DNA of 64,000 bases from Sphingopyxis panaciterrae. Lineage in GTDB: Bacteria; Pseudomonadota; Alphaproteobacteria; Sphingomonadales; Sphingomonadaceae. A program made the translations under genes and the position numbers. The notes below the pieces were generated by a model. It saw only the letters and a list, made by a program, of their open reading frames with translations, did not search any database and was not told where the DNA came from. This document shows positions 40,388 through 49,965 of this stretch, in pieces (the stretch's first letter is position 1; every line of letters starts with the position of its first letter). Location: positions 248,001-312,000 of the forward strand of contig NZ_JAASQN010000004.1 of the NCBI RefSeq assembly GCF_011762125.1, written 5' to 3'.

Positions 40388-40405
40388 GGGAAAGGCAGCA
40401 CGCCC

Positions 40406-41251
40406 ATGCGCTTCGAAGGTACCAGCGCCTATATCGCCACCGACGACCTCAAGGTCGCGGTCAACGCCGCGACCCTGCTGCGCCGTCCGCTGCTAGTGAA
40501 GGGCGAACCGGGTACCGGCAAGACCGTGCTCGCCGAGGAAATCGCCAAGGCCTTCGACGCGCCGCTGATCACCTGGAACATCAAGTCGACGACCAAGGCC
40601 CAGCAGGGCCTCTACGAATATGACGCGGTCGCACGGCTGCGCGACGGCCAGCTCGGCGAAGAGCGCGTCCACGACATCCGCAACTATATCCGCAAGGGTA
40701 AATTGTGGGAGGCATTCACCTCGCCCAAGCTCCCCGTCCTGCTGATCGACGAGATCGACAAGGCTGACATCGAATTCCCGAACGATCTGCTCCAGGAACT
40801 CGATCGCATGGCCTTCCATGTCTACGAGACCGACGAGACGGTGACGGCGAAGGAACGCCCGATTGTCGTCATCACCTCGAACAATGAAAAGGAACTGCCC
40901 GACGCCTTCCTGCGCCGCTGCTTCTTCCACTATATCAAATTCCCCGACCGCGACACGATGGCCGATATCGTCGAGGTCCATTTCCCCGGCATCCAGAAAA
41001 CGCTGGTCAGCCGCGCGATGGATATTTTCTACGAAGTCCGCGACGTCCCCGGGCTCAAGAAAAAACCGTCGACGAGCGAACTGATCGATTGGCTGAAACT
41101 GCTGCTCAACGAAGACATGCCGCTCGAAGTGCTCCAGAACCGCGACGTCGGCAAGGCGATCCCGCCGCTCCACGGCGCGCTGCTCAAGAATGAACAGGAT
41201 GTGATGCTGTTCGAAAAGCTCGCCTTCATGGCGCGGCGCCAGGGCGGCTGA
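40406..41251 (+). CDS. MoxR-type AAA+ ATPase
   Basis: A 281-residue MoxR-family AAA+ ATPase. Walker A is GEPGTGKTVLAEE (about 34-46), Walker B VLLIDEIDKADIEF (about 112-125), followed by the sensor VITSNNEKELPDAFLRRC with arginine finger region. MoxR ATPases work as chaperones together with VWA-domain proteins to mature or insert metal cofactors or assemble complexes. The likely VWA partner is encoded 4 kb to the right and shares an operator-like palindrome. Confidence 0.95.
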   Translation: MRFEGTSAYIATDDLKVAVNAATLLRRPLLVKGEPGTGKTVLAEEIAKAFDAPLITWNIKSTTKAQQGLYEYDAVARLRDGQLGEERVHDIRNYIRKGKLWEAFTSPKLPVLLIDEIDKADIEFPNDLLQELDRMAFHVYETDETVTAKERPIVVITSNNEKELPDAFLRRCFFHYIKFPDRDTMADIVEVHFPGIQKTLVSRAMDIFYEVRDVPGLKKKPSTSELIDWLKLLLNEDMPLEVLQNRDVGKAIPPLHGALLKNEQDVMLFEKLAFMARRQGG

Positions 41252-41280
41252 GAGCCGCCAGGCAGAACGTCCTTATCCTC

Positions 41281-41347
41281 GTTCGTGCTGAGCTTGCCAA
41301 AGCGCCGCTCATTCTTTCGAACGTCGCAACCCTTCGACAAGCTCAGG
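41281..41347. repeat. Dispersed inverted repeat, family E copy 1
   Basis: GTGCTGAGCTTGCC and the facing CCTTCGACAAGCTCAGG arms around a 35-base centre. A half copy (GTCCTGAGCTAGCCGAAGGA) lies at about 51750-51769. Frequent in sphingomonad intergenic DNA; it carries no gene. Confidence 0.65.
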
Positions 41348-41391
41348 GCGACCGGAGCCTGGATTTCAGTCGATGCTGCCAAACAGGCGGC

Positions 41392-42789
41392 CTACAACTG
41401 ATACGCCACCTCGACGTCGCCCCAACGGCGGCCGTTGATGATCGCCGGCATATAGACATTGCGCACCGTAACATAATTGATGCCGTCGCCTTCCTGGCGA
41501 TAAACCATCATGAAAAAGGGCGCCGTGCTGCGTTTGGCGACCGCTTCGGTCTCGTCGTACAGGATCCGTCCATTGCGGCAATGCGCCGTGTCATGTTCCA
41601 GGTCGCCGGTCGGGGCATGCGAATGGTCGGTCATGTGAGTGGGCAGAAAGCCTTTCATGTCGCTCGCCGACGACATCTTGATTTCGGGATGGTCGGCGAC
41701 GATACGGTCGAACAGCGGCCGCCAATGGGTATCGGCCCAATCGCAGAGGCTGGTACGGAAACGTTCGGGGTTCGATCCCGGCACCCGGACATAATCGCTA
41801 TCGAAGACCTGCTTCATCGACAGCGTGCCCTCTGCCATCGCGCGCTCGGCAAGCGCGACGAATTCGTCGCGCAGCCCCGCCGCCAGCTCGACGATCGCCG
41901 AATCCTGCGGGCTGACCCCGGCCGAGATCACCGCGTTGAACATGCGGTTCGACACATGCTCCATCGACAATATGCTGTCGTGCGTATCGCCCAGCGCCGC
42001 GCCATTGTCGCGCACCGATGCGACGACGCGATCGAGCGCGCCGCGCACCCGGGCGCCATTGGCATGGACCATCGCGCTCGACTGCGCGATACGGTCGCTC
42101 TGGTCGTCGAGCAGCGCCACCAGATGCGTCGCGTCGTGCAGCGCGTCGGTGATCGTCTCGAACTGCGCCTCGGCGCGGCTCGACTGTTCGACCCCCGACT
42201 GGATTTCGGCGACCAGCCCGCCCGCCTCGGCAGCAAGGCTGCCGATGCTGCGGCGAATCTCGTCGGTCGCGCCGCGCGTGTTTTGCGCCAGCTTCTTCAC
42301 CTCGGCGGCGACCACCGCGAAGGTGCGCCCGGCATCGCCCGCGCGCTCGGCCTCGATCGCGGCGTTCAGCGCGAGCATGTTGGTGGTCTTGGCGATCTGC
42401 TCGATCGACTGGCTGACCTGCTGCACCTGTTCCATCACCGCGGCGAAGTTGGTGACATGCTGGCCCAGCCGCGCCACCAGGTCGATGACCGACCGGAATT
42501 CGGCGACCGCGGCGTTGACGCGCTCGGCACCGGTGTCGAGCTGCTCGCACGCCCGCGCCGACAGCAGCTTTGCTTCGTCGGTCGAATCGGCGATCTGGCG
42601 CTGGTCGGCCTCGAGGCTGACGACGAACTCTTCGAGCCGGCCGAGTTCGACGATCTGGCGGTCCATCTGGTCGGTCGCGCGCTTGATCCGCCCCGCCGCC
42701 TCGCTGCACCCGACGGCGAGTTCGCCGCAATCGCTGGCGACCGACTGGTCGAGGATTGGCGCGCCGGGATTGATCGGATCGAATTTCAT
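41392..42789 (-). CDS. Soluble methyl-accepting chemotaxis protein
   Basis: A 465-residue chemoreceptor without any membrane segment. Residues about 20-300 form a long helical signalling domain whose hairpin tip is [20 protein letters not shown] plus [22 protein letters not shown], the CheA/CheW-binding region. The sensor lies at the C-terminus (about 345-465), with [33 protein letters not shown] and [20 protein letters not shown], a cytoplasmic Cache/PAS-like module known from other soluble receptors. ATG at 42789 is preferred to a GTG 12 bases upstream. No other chemotaxis genes are nearby. The signal is unknown; conserved His/Cys could bind a metal or redox ligand. Confidence 0.92.
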   Translation of the reverse strand: MKFDPINPGAPILDQSVASDCGELAVGCSEAAGRIKRATDQMDRQIVELGRLEEFVVSLEADQRQIADSTDEAKLLSARACEQLDTGAERVNAAVAEFRSVIDLVARLGQHVTNFAAVMEQVQQVSQSIEQIAKTTNMLALNAAIEAERAGDAGRTFAVVAAEVKKLAQNTRGATDEIRRSIGSLAAEAGGLVAEIQSGVEQSSRAEAQFETITDALHDATHLVALLDDQSDRIAQSSAMVHANGARVRGALDRVVASVRDNGAALGDTHDSILSMEHVSNRMFNAVISAGVSPQDSAIVELAAGLRDEFVALAERAMAEGTLSMKQVFDSDYVRVPGSNPERFRTSLCDWADTHWRPLFDRIVADHPEIKMSSASDMKGFLPTHMTDHSHAPTGDLEHDTAHCRNGRILYDETEAVAKRSTAPFFMMVYRQEGDGINYVTVRNVYMPAIINGRRWGDVEVAYQL

Positions 42790-42904
42790 TACGCCACCCA
42801 CGGTAAAATCATCAACCGGTCATGGCCGATAATGGTTAACGCAGGGTCAATGGGCGGCGGGACGCGGCGGCTCCGTCAGCCGCGCAGCGCCGATGATGCT
42901 CCGA

Positions 42905-43876
42905 TCAAAGGCGAACCTTTGCCTCCAGCTCGCGCCTGGCGGCCGCATATTGCGCTTCCAGTTCGGCGACGAATTCGGCAACCGGGCGCACCGCGCTGAC
43001 CGGGCCGATGCCCTGGCCCGAACCCCAGATATCCTTCCACGCCTTGACCTTGGTGTTGCCGCCCGACCCGAAATTCATCGTCTTGAGATCGCCCTCGGGC
43101 AGATTGTCGGGGTCCATCCCCGCGCCGACGATCGACTGGCGAAGATAATTGCCGTGCACGCCGGTGAAGAGGTTCGAATAGACGATGTCGGCCGCGCGGC
43201 CTTCGACGATCCCGTTCTTGTAACCGTCTTCGGCATTGGCTTCCTCGGTCGCGATGAAGGCACTGCCGATATAGGCAAGGTCGGCGCCGCATGCCTGCGC
43301 GGCGAGGATCGAACGGCCGTGGCCGATGGCGCCCGACAGCGCAACCGGACCGTCGAACCATTCGCGGATTTCCTGCACCAAGGCGAAGGGCGATTGCCGG
43401 CCGGCATGGCCGCCCGCGCCCGCCGCGACGGGGATCAGCCCGTCGGCGCCCTTTTCGACAGCCTTGCGCGCAAAACGGTCGTCGATGACGTCGTGGAGCG
43501 TGATGCCGCCCCAACCATGGACCGCCTGGTTGAGTTCCTCGCGCGCGCCGAGCGAGGTGATGGTGATCGGCACCTTCCACTTCGCGCAGGTCGCAATATC
43601 CTGTTCGAGCCGGTCGTTCGATTTATGGACGATCTGGTTGACCGCATAGGGCGCCGACAGGCGATCGGGATTGTCGCGGTCCCACGCCGCCAGTTCCTCG
43701 GTGATCTGGTGCAGCCATTCGTCGAGCAGCGACTGCGGGCGGGCGTTGAGCGCCGGAAAACTGCCGACCACGCCCGCCTTGCACTGCGCGATGACGAGTT
43801 CGGGCCCCGAAACGATAAACAGCGGCGAGCCGATGACGGGCAGGCGCAGACGGTCGAAAATCGGGGGAAGGGCCAT
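42905..43876 (-). CDS. Nitronate monooxygenase-family flavoprotein
   Basis: A 323-residue FMN enzyme of the nitronate monooxygenase/2-nitropropane dioxygenase family, TIM-barrel fold. It starts LPVIGSPLFIVSGPELVIAQ, has the FMN-phosphate/active-site motif VAAGAGGHAGRQSPFALV (about 150-167) and ALSGAIGHGRSILAAQACGA. Members oxidise alkyl nitronates or act as enoyl-reductase-like flavoproteins. An ACGT-type palindrome 34 bp upstream of the ATG suggests control together with the MoxR and VWA genes, possibly by a LiuR-like regulator of fatty or branched-chain acid breakdown. Confidence 0.92.
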   Translation of the reverse strand: MALPPIFDRLRLPVIGSPLFIVSGPELVIAQCKAGVVGSFPALNARPQSLLDEWLHQITEELAAWDRDNPDRLSAPYAVNQIVHKSNDRLEQDIATCAKWKVPITITSLGAREELNQAVHGWGGITLHDVIDDRFARKAVEKGADGLIPVAAGAGGHAGRQSPFALVQEIREWFDGPVALSGAIGHGRSILAAQACGADLAYIGSAFIATEEANAEDGYKNGIVEGRAADIVYSNLFTGVHGNYLRQSIVGAGMDPDNLPEGDLKTMNFGSGGNTKVKAWKDIWGSGQGIGPVSAVRPVAEFVAELEAQYAAARRELEAKVRL

Positions 43877-43909
43877 GAATCACTCTCCGGTTGCCATTTG
43901 CAACTGACC

Positions 43910-43925
43910 TTAACGTAAACGGAAG
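43910..43925. promoter_or_regulatory. ACGT-type palindrome before NMO gene, copy 2
   Basis: On the minus strand CTTCCGTTTACGTTAA, 34 bp upstream of the nitronate monooxygenase start. It matches the copies at 40372 and 45208. Confidence 0.5.
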
Positions 43926-44002
43926 GTCACGCAAGAGGGAGAGGCATTGGAAACAGGCGGACGCGCGACCTTATTGGCGAGGAGCCGCCTCCCCGCATCT
44001 CG

Positions 44003-44908
<906 letters not shown>

Positions 44909-45031
44909 GCCGGGCTTTTAGGCTGGCCCGCGCATCGCTGTCCATCGCTGGCTGCGGACGGCGGCGAAGACGACGGGCTGTCGCGAGGATCGGCATTGGG
45001 GTGGGAAGCTGCCATGAGCTCCACTCACCTT

Positions 45032-45122
45032 CGTCATCCCGGGCTTGACCCGGGATCCCGCTTTTTGTCATCCGGCAGATTCCGGCACCAAGCGGGACCC
45101 CGGATCAAGTCCGGGGTGACGA
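45032..45122. repeat. REP-like inverted repeat, family A copy 3
   Basis: Facing arms 45032-45061 and about 45091-45122, almost identical to the copies at 5562, 22291 and 51926. It occupies most of the gap between the nitrilase gene and the VWA gene; the rest of that gap holds the operator-like palindrome at 45208. Confidence 0.85.
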
Positions 45123-45207
45123 TAATGGAACGTCCACGTCCGGCCGCTTGCGGACATTCGTCTTCGGCATCCCGCACCCGACCTCGCCCCCGCCCCACCC
45201 AAAGCAC

Positions 45208-45223
45208 TTTCCGTTTACGTAAA
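45208..45223. promoter_or_regulatory. ACGT-type palindrome before VWA gene, copy 3
   Basis: TTTCCGTTTACGTAAA, 34 bp upstream of the VWA-domain gene start, inside CTTTCCGTTTACGTAAAG. It matches the copies at 40372 and 43910. Confidence 0.55.
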
Positions 45224-45256
45224 GCCATTGCGCCCGCCGCGCCGAAGCGATAGTCC

Positions 45257-46441
45257 ATGCCCATGTTTTTCGGTTTCCTCGACGAGCTCCGCGCCGCGGG
45301 CATTCCCGCCAGCCTGAAAGAGCATCTGATGCTGCTTGAGGCGCTCGACCGCGAAGTGATCGATCGCAGCCCCGAGCAATTCTATTATCTCAGCCGCGCG
45401 ATCTACGTGAAGGACGAAGGCCTGCTCGACCGCTTCGACCAGGTGTTCAACAAGGTCTTCAAGGGGATCATTTCCGATTACGGCCAGAACCCCGTCGACG
45501 TGCCCGCCGACTGGCTGAAGGCGGTGGCCGAAAAATTCCTGACGCCCGAGGAAATGGCGGCGATCGAATCGCTCGGCGACTGGGACAAGATCATGGAGAC
45601 GCTGAAGGAGCGGCTCGAGGAACAGCAGAAGCGCCATGAGGGCGGCAGCAAGTGGATCGGCACCGGCGGCACCTCGCCTTTCGGCAATTCGGGTTATAAT
45701 CCCGAAGGCGTGCGGATCGGCGGCGAAAGCAAGCACAAGCGCGCGCTCAAGGTCTGGGAAAAGCGTGAATTCCAGAACCTCGACAACACCAAGGAACTCG
45801 GCACCCGCAACATCAAGATCGCACTCCGCCGCCTGCGCAAATTCGCGCGCGAGGGCGCCGCCGACGAACTCGATATTCCGGGCACCATCGATGGGACGGC
45901 CCGCCAGGGCTGGCTCGACATCCGGATGCGCCCCGAACGGCGCAACGCGGTCAAGCTGCTGCTCTTCCTCGACGTCGGCGGATCGATGGACCCGTTCATC
46001 AAGCTCTGCGAGGAATTGTTCAGCGCGGCGACCACCGAATTCAAGAATCTCGAATTCTTCTATTTCCACAACTGCCCCTATGAGGGCGTGTGGAAGGACA
46101 ACAAGCGCCGCTGGTCCGAACGCCACCAGATGTGGGACATTCTCCACAAATATGGCCATGATTATAAAGTGATCTTCGTCGGCGATGCGTCGATGAGCGC
46201 CTATGAAATCACCCATCCGGGCGGCAGCGTCGAACATTTCAACGAAGAGTCCGGCGCGGTCTGGCTCGGGCGGATCACCAAAGTCTATCCCGCCGCGGTA
46301 TGGCTGAACCCGGTGCCCGAGGCGCACTGGGGCTACACCCAGTCGGTGAAGCTGATCAAGCAGCTGATGAACGACCGCATGTATCCGCTCAGCCTCGCCG
46401 GGCTGGACGATGCGATGCGCGAGCTGACGCGCAAACATTGA
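45257..46441 (+). CDS. CoxE-like VWA-domain protein
   Basis: A 394-residue VWA-containing protein of the CoxE/YehP group. It begins MPMFFGFLDELRAAGIPASL, the conserved N-terminal helical domain, and the C-terminal VWA domain (about 230-390) has LLLFLDVGGSMDPF as the metal-ion-dependent adhesion site (DxGxS) and VIFVGDASMSAYE. VWA proteins of this type work with MoxR ATPases; the only MoxR here is at 40406 and is preceded by the same palindrome, so the two probably form a chaperone pair. The client complex is unknown. Confidence 0.92.
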   Translation: MPMFFGFLDELRAAGIPASLKEHLMLLEALDREVIDRSPEQFYYLSRAIYVKDEGLLDRFDQVFNKVFKGIISDYGQNPVDVPADWLKAVAEKFLTPEEMAAIESLGDWDKIMETLKERLEEQQKRHEGGSKWIGTGGTSPFGNSGYNPEGVRIGGESKHKRALKVWEKREFQNLDNTKELGTRNIKIALRRLRKFAREGAADELDIPGTIDGTARQGWLDIRMRPERRNAVKLLLFLDVGGSMDPFIKLCEELFSAATTEFKNLEFFYFHNCPYEGVWKDNKRRWSERHQMWDILHKYGHDYKVIFVGDASMSAYEITHPGGSVEHFNEESGAVWLGRITKVYPAAVWLNPVPEAHWGYTQSVKLIKQLMNDRMYPLSLAGLDDAMRELTRKH

Positions 46442-46459
46442 TCCACAGCTTCGATTAAT

Positions 46460-46542
46460 CGTCATTGCGAGGGCCGCAGGCCCGTGGCAATCCAGAGCCC
46501 GCGTAAACCGCCCTGGATTGCTTCGCTTCGCTCGCAATGACG
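46460..46542. repeat. REP-like repeat, family B copy 2
   Basis: A CGTCATTGCGAGGGCCGCAG-type left arm and CTCGCAATGACG right arm, nearly identical at both ends to 25554-25632 with a different centre. It sits just after the VWA gene. Confidence 0.85.
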
Positions 46543-46572
46543 AGGGGTCTGGGTTCTCATACTAGGCCTGCC

Positions 46573-47379
46573 ATGATCGACCTCCCCCTCGTCACCATCC
46601 TGCTGCTCACGGGCTTCATCAACCTGATCGGTGCGCTCGCCTATGCCGCGCGCATCGCCGGGGTCCGCACGCGGCGCATCGCCATGTCCTTCGCGCTGTT
46701 CAATATCCTCGTGCTCTTCTCGCGCACCTCGAACAGCTTCCTCGGCCCCTTCCTCGCCAAGCGGATCGAGACACGGATCCACGATGGCAGCGGCGCCTCG
46801 CTCTTCATCGACATGCAGTTCGTGCTCGCGGCGGCCAGCATCGCGACGCTGATCGGCATCCTGCTCGTCCCCACCGGGCAGCGCATGTTCGCCGCCGCGA
46901 TCGGCTGGTACCAGAACAATCGCTCGACGACGAAGCTGGCGCTGAAGGCGATGAGCCCCAGCGGACTGCGTACGCTGCGTCAATCGCTCCGCTTCCCCAG
47001 CCTTGCGCATCTCCGGGACTGGCGGATGCCGAAGGGGATCGGCTGGGGCGTGCTGATCGCCAATTGCCTTGCCCAGTCGCTGCTCGCCGTCGGCGTCGTC
47101 GCCTCGCTTTACGCGGGCTATCTCGCCCCCGAATTCCGCGTCACCGCATCGCAGCTTTCGGCGCTGATCAACGGTTTCGCAACGATCCTGCTGTTCGCCT
47201 TCATCGACCCGCAACTCTCGGTGATGACCGACGACGCGGTCGAGGGCAAAGTCGACGAGGCCGATTTCCGCCGCGCGATCACCCTGATCTCGCTGAGCCG
47301 CCTTGCGGGCACGGTTCTCGCGCAACTGTTGCTGACGCCCGCCGCGCTGCTGATTGCCTACGTCGCCGTGCATGTCTGA
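46573..47379 (+). CDS. Amj-family (DUF2837) lipid II flippase
   Basis: A 268-residue multi-pass membrane protein of the Amj/DUF2837 family. The N-terminal half has FINLIGALAYAARIAGVRTR and FALFNILVLFSRTSNSFLGP, the hallmark block of the family; further membrane helices run to the C-terminus. Amj of Bacillus subtilis is an alternative to MurJ, flipping the peptidoglycan precursor lipid II. An earlier ATG (46537) lies in the REP element and lacks a ribosome-binding site. The following DUF817 gene overlaps its end by 8 bp. Confidence 0.82.
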   Translation: MIDLPLVTILLLTGFINLIGALAYAARIAGVRTRRIAMSFALFNILVLFSRTSNSFLGPFLAKRIETRIHDGSGASLFIDMQFVLAAASIATLIGILLVPTGQRMFAAAIGWYQNNRSTTKLALKAMSPSGLRTLRQSLRFPSLAHLRDWRMPKGIGWGVLIANCLAQSLLAVGVVASLYAGYLAPEFRVTASQLSALINGFATILLFAFIDPQLSVMTDDAVEGKVDEADFRRAITLISLSRLAGTVLAQLLLTPAALLIAYVAVHV

Positions 47380-48238
47380 GCCGGACGAGGACGTGGCGCG
47401 CCGTCACTCGCGTTTCCACGCCGTCCGCACGCGGCTGGAGGCGATGGCGGTCACGCCGGGGCCGCGCGGCTGGTTCCTCGAATTCCTCGTCTTCGGCTTC
47501 AAACAGGGCTGGGCGTGCCTGTTCGGCGGCCTGATGCTCGCGCTGCTCCTCGGCACGCACCTCTTCTGGCCCGACGGCGCGCCGCTGCACCGTTACGACG
47601 CGATCACGATCGGCGCCGTCCTGATCCAGCTCGCGATGCTCGCCTTCCGGCTCGAAACGCCGAAGGAGGCAGTCGTCATCCTGATCTTCCACATCGTCGG
47701 CACCGTGATGGAATTGTTCAAGACCGCCGCCGGTTCATGGCAATATCCCGAGGCGAGCCTGCTCCACATCGGCGCCGTGCCGCTCTTCTCGGGCTTCATG
47801 TACGCCGCGGTCGGTAGTTATATCGCACGCGTCTGGCGCATCTTCGACTTTCGCTACACGGGTTATCCGCCGATCTGGACGAGCTACGCGCTCGCCGCCG
47901 CAATCTATGTTAATTTCTTCGCCCACCACTGGCTGCCCGACATCCGCTGGCTGCTGTTCGCGGCGACCGCATGGCTCTTCTGGCGCTGCCAGGTCTGGTT
48001 CCGCCCGCTCCACACCCACCGCCGCATGCCCCTGCTCGTCGGCTGGGGGCTCGTCGCGCTGTTCATCTGGTTCGCCGAGAATATCGGCACCTTCGCCCGC
48101 GCCTGGACCTATCCCAGCCAGGCGGGCGACTGGCACATGGTCGGCGTCGAGAAGCTTGGCAGCTGGTATCTGCTGATGATCATCTCGTTCGTGCTGGTCA
48201 GCTTGGTGCAGCCGCCGAAGGCGCCGGATCACTCGTAA
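47372..48238 (+). CDS. DUF817-family membrane protein
   Basis: A 288-residue protein with about seven membrane helices, matching the DUF817 family: FLEFLVFGFKQGWACLFGGL, HIVGTVMELFKTAAGSWQYP, PLFSGFMYAAVGSYIARVWR and WIFAENIG-like LFIWFAENIGTFARAWTYP. Its function is unknown. The ATG overlaps the end of the flippase gene, indicating coupling and possibly a shared envelope role. Its last bases overlap the end of the convergent DUF559 gene. Confidence 0.88.
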   Translation: MSEPDEDVARRHSRFHAVRTRLEAMAVTPGPRGWFLEFLVFGFKQGWACLFGGLMLALLLGTHLFWPDGAPLHRYDAITIGAVLIQLAMLAFRLETPKEAVVILIFHIVGTVMELFKTAAGSWQYPEASLLHIGAVPLFSGFMYAAVGSYIARVWRIFDFRYTGYPPIWTSYALAAAIYVNFFAHHWLPDIRWLLFAATAWLFWRCQVWFRPLHTHRRMPLLVGWGLVALFIWFAENIGTFARAWTYPSQAGDWHMVGVEKLGSWYLLMIISFVLVSLVQPPKAPDHS

Positions 48239-48636
48239 CGCGGCCGCCTCTTTCTCCCCTCCCTGGAAGGGAGGGGTTGGGGGTGGGTACCGCCGAGGCA
48301 CTCGGCGGCTTCTTCTAAAATTAGTCGAGCGACGCCTTCCGGATTTGCGAGCACATCTGTGTTCCAAATGCGCAGGACGCGCCAACCTTCCGCTTCGAGA
48401 AAACGTGTCCGTCGATCATCATAAGCCTGCTGATCGAGATGTTGGCTGCCGTCGAATTCGATCGCCAGCTTTGCTTCGCGGCAAGCAAGATCGACGATGT
48501 ACGATCCGACAACCAACTGCCGCGTAAAGGCAGGCCGGTAATTGGAAAGGAGCCGCCAGACCGCCCGCTCGGCCGGAGTCTCCTCATTCCGCAGGCGACG
48601 AGCGCGGTCAGTCATCTCTGGCGGAATGCGGCGCAC
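48229..48636 (-). CDS. DUF559 (Vsr-like fold) endonuclease-related protein
   Basis: A 135-residue DUF559 protein, a PD-(D/E)XK/Vsr-like fold. Motifs: RRLRNEETPAERAVWRLL, VVGSYIVDLACREAKLAIEFDGSQH (active-site Asp, Glu, Asp) and RTRFLEAEGWRVLRIWNTDVL. The domain ends near residue 113. The last 20 or so residues (GGTHPQPLPSREGRKRRPRY) are read through a family C repeat and are therefore probably not part of the original protein. It is convergent with the DUF817 gene and overlaps it by 10 bp. Confidence 0.87.
   Translation of the reverse strand: MRRIPPEMTDRARRLRNEETPAERAVWRLLSNYRPAFTRQLVVGSYIVDLACREAKLAIEFDGSQHLDQQAYDDRRTRFLEAEGWRVLRIWNTDVLANPEGVARLILEEAAECLGGTHPQPLPSREGRKRRPRYE
48254..48287. 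repeat. REP-like repeat, family C copy 2 (within DUF559 gene)
   Basis: A CTCCCCTCCCTGGAAGGGAG hairpin with a GGTTGGGGGTGGG flank. It forms the coding sequence for the C-terminal tail of the DUF559 protein. Confidence 0.75.
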
Positions 48637-48671
48637 GATCGACAGATAGAGCGGCGAGCTAGGCTCGCCAA

Positions 48672-48702
48672 CCCACCCCTAACCCCTCCCTTACAGGGAG
48701 GA
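48672..48702. repeat. REP-like repeat, family C copy 3
   Basis: A CCCACCCCTAACCCCTCCC flank and hairpin facing the copy at 48254. The DUF559 gene is thus bracketed by the two halves of a family C element. Confidence 0.7.
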
Positions 48703-48706
48703 GAAC

Positions 48707-49951
48707 CTAACCAAACGGCTGATCAATCGACGGCGGCGGCTCGCTGAACCATTTGGGCCCGCCGTCGGTCATATGGAAACAATCCTCCAGCCGGATCCCG
48801 AATTCGCCCGGAATATAAATCCCCGGCTCGTTCGAGAAGCACATGCCCGGCGCGAGCGGCGTCGTTTCGCCATGCACGAGGTTGACCGGCTCATGCCCGT
48901 CGAGCCCGATGCCGTGGCCGGTGCGATGCGACGTGCCGGGCAGCGTATAGCCGGGTCCCCAGCCCAGCCCCTGATAAAAGCCGCGCACCGCATCGTCGAC
49001 CTTGCCCGCCGGCGTACCGAGCTTCGCCGCCGCGAAAGCGACGTCCTGCCCCTTGCGCATCTGGTCCCACACCTCGCGCTGGCGCGCGCTGGCCTTGCCG
49101 TATACGAAACTGCGCGAGATGTCGGACTGATAGCCGTGCACCGTCGCGCCGCAATCCATCAACACGACCTCGCCGCTCTTCACCGCCTGCGGCTTGCCGC
49201 TCCCGTGCGGATAGGCGCTCGCCTCGCCGAGCAGGATCAGCTCGAACTCGCTCTTGCCGCCCAGCGCTTCGGTCGCGGCCTTCATGATCGCGCCGATGTC
49301 GGCGGGCGTCATCCCCGCCTCGATCCGCGGCGCGGTGTGACGGTAGGCGGCGATGGTGATGTCGGCGGCGACCTGCATCAGCGCGATTTCGGCCGCCGAC
49401 TTGTGCATCCGGCACCCGCGCACGACGGGCGCGCCGTTGACCACCGTTACCCCTGGCATCGCCTTTTGCAGCCCATCGACCGCGAAATAGCGCACGGTCT
49501 CCTCGACCCCGATGCGGCCCTTTGCCAGCCCGCGCTTGCCCAGCCACGCCGCGACCGCCGCCAGCGGATTCTCATCCTCGTTCCACGTCAGCACCTCGGC
49601 GTCGATCCCCAGGCTTTCGCGCACCGACGGTTCTTCGAAAAAGGGGGTGACGATCGCCGCCTCGCCCTCGCGCGTCAGCACCGCGGCGGTCAGCCGCTCG
49701 CTGCGCCACCATTCGACCCCGGTGAAATAAATGAGGCTCGACCCCGGCTCGATCAGCAACGCGCCGATATCGTTCGCGCGCATGAGCTCCTTCGCCTGCG
49801 CGATCCGCGCCATCCGTTCCTGACGACCGATCGGCACCGCCTTGGCCGCTAGATTGGGAAGGCCCGCCGTATCGGCGGCGAACACGGCGGCGGGCAAGCT
49901 GACGGCCAGTCCGCCAAGCGCCGCGGTACCCAGGAATTGCCGCCGGTGCAT
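48707..49951 (-). CDS. Tat-exported M24 peptidase (Xaa-Pro type)
   Basis: A 414-residue M24 metallopeptidase. The N-terminus MHRRQFLGTAALGGLAVSL is a twin-arginine signal, so it is exported. The creatinase-like N-terminal domain is followed by the pita-bread fold with the five metal ligands in LMDCGATVHG, YQSDISRSFVYG, GTSHRTGHGIGLDGHE, CFSNEPGIYIPGEFG and IRLEDCFHM. Such enzymes remove residues before proline or cleave dipeptides. The start is the ATG after GGAAGG; a TTG 18 bases upstream is less likely. It is last in an operon with NamZ and DOMON-like genes, 15 bp after NamZ. Confidence 0.9.
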   Translation of the reverse strand: MHRRQFLGTAALGGLAVSLPAAVFAADTAGLPNLAAKAVPIGRQERMARIAQAKELMRANDIGALLIEPGSSLIYFTGVEWWRSERLTAAVLTREGEAAIVTPFFEEPSVRESLGIDAEVLTWNEDENPLAAVAAWLGKRGLAKGRIGVEETVRYFAVDGLQKAMPGVTVVNGAPVVRGCRMHKSAAEIALMQVAADITIAAYRHTAPRIEAGMTPADIGAIMKAATEALGGKSEFELILLGEASAYPHGSGKPQAVKSGEVVLMDCGATVHGYQSDISRSFVYGKASARQREVWDQMRKGQDVAFAAAKLGTPAGKVDDAVRGFYQGLGWGPGYTLPGTSHRTGHGIGLDGHEPVNLVHGETTPLAPGMCFSNEPGIYIPGEFGIRLEDCFHMTDGGPKWFSEPPPSIDQPFG

Positions 49952-49965
49952 CACCTTCCCTTTCC

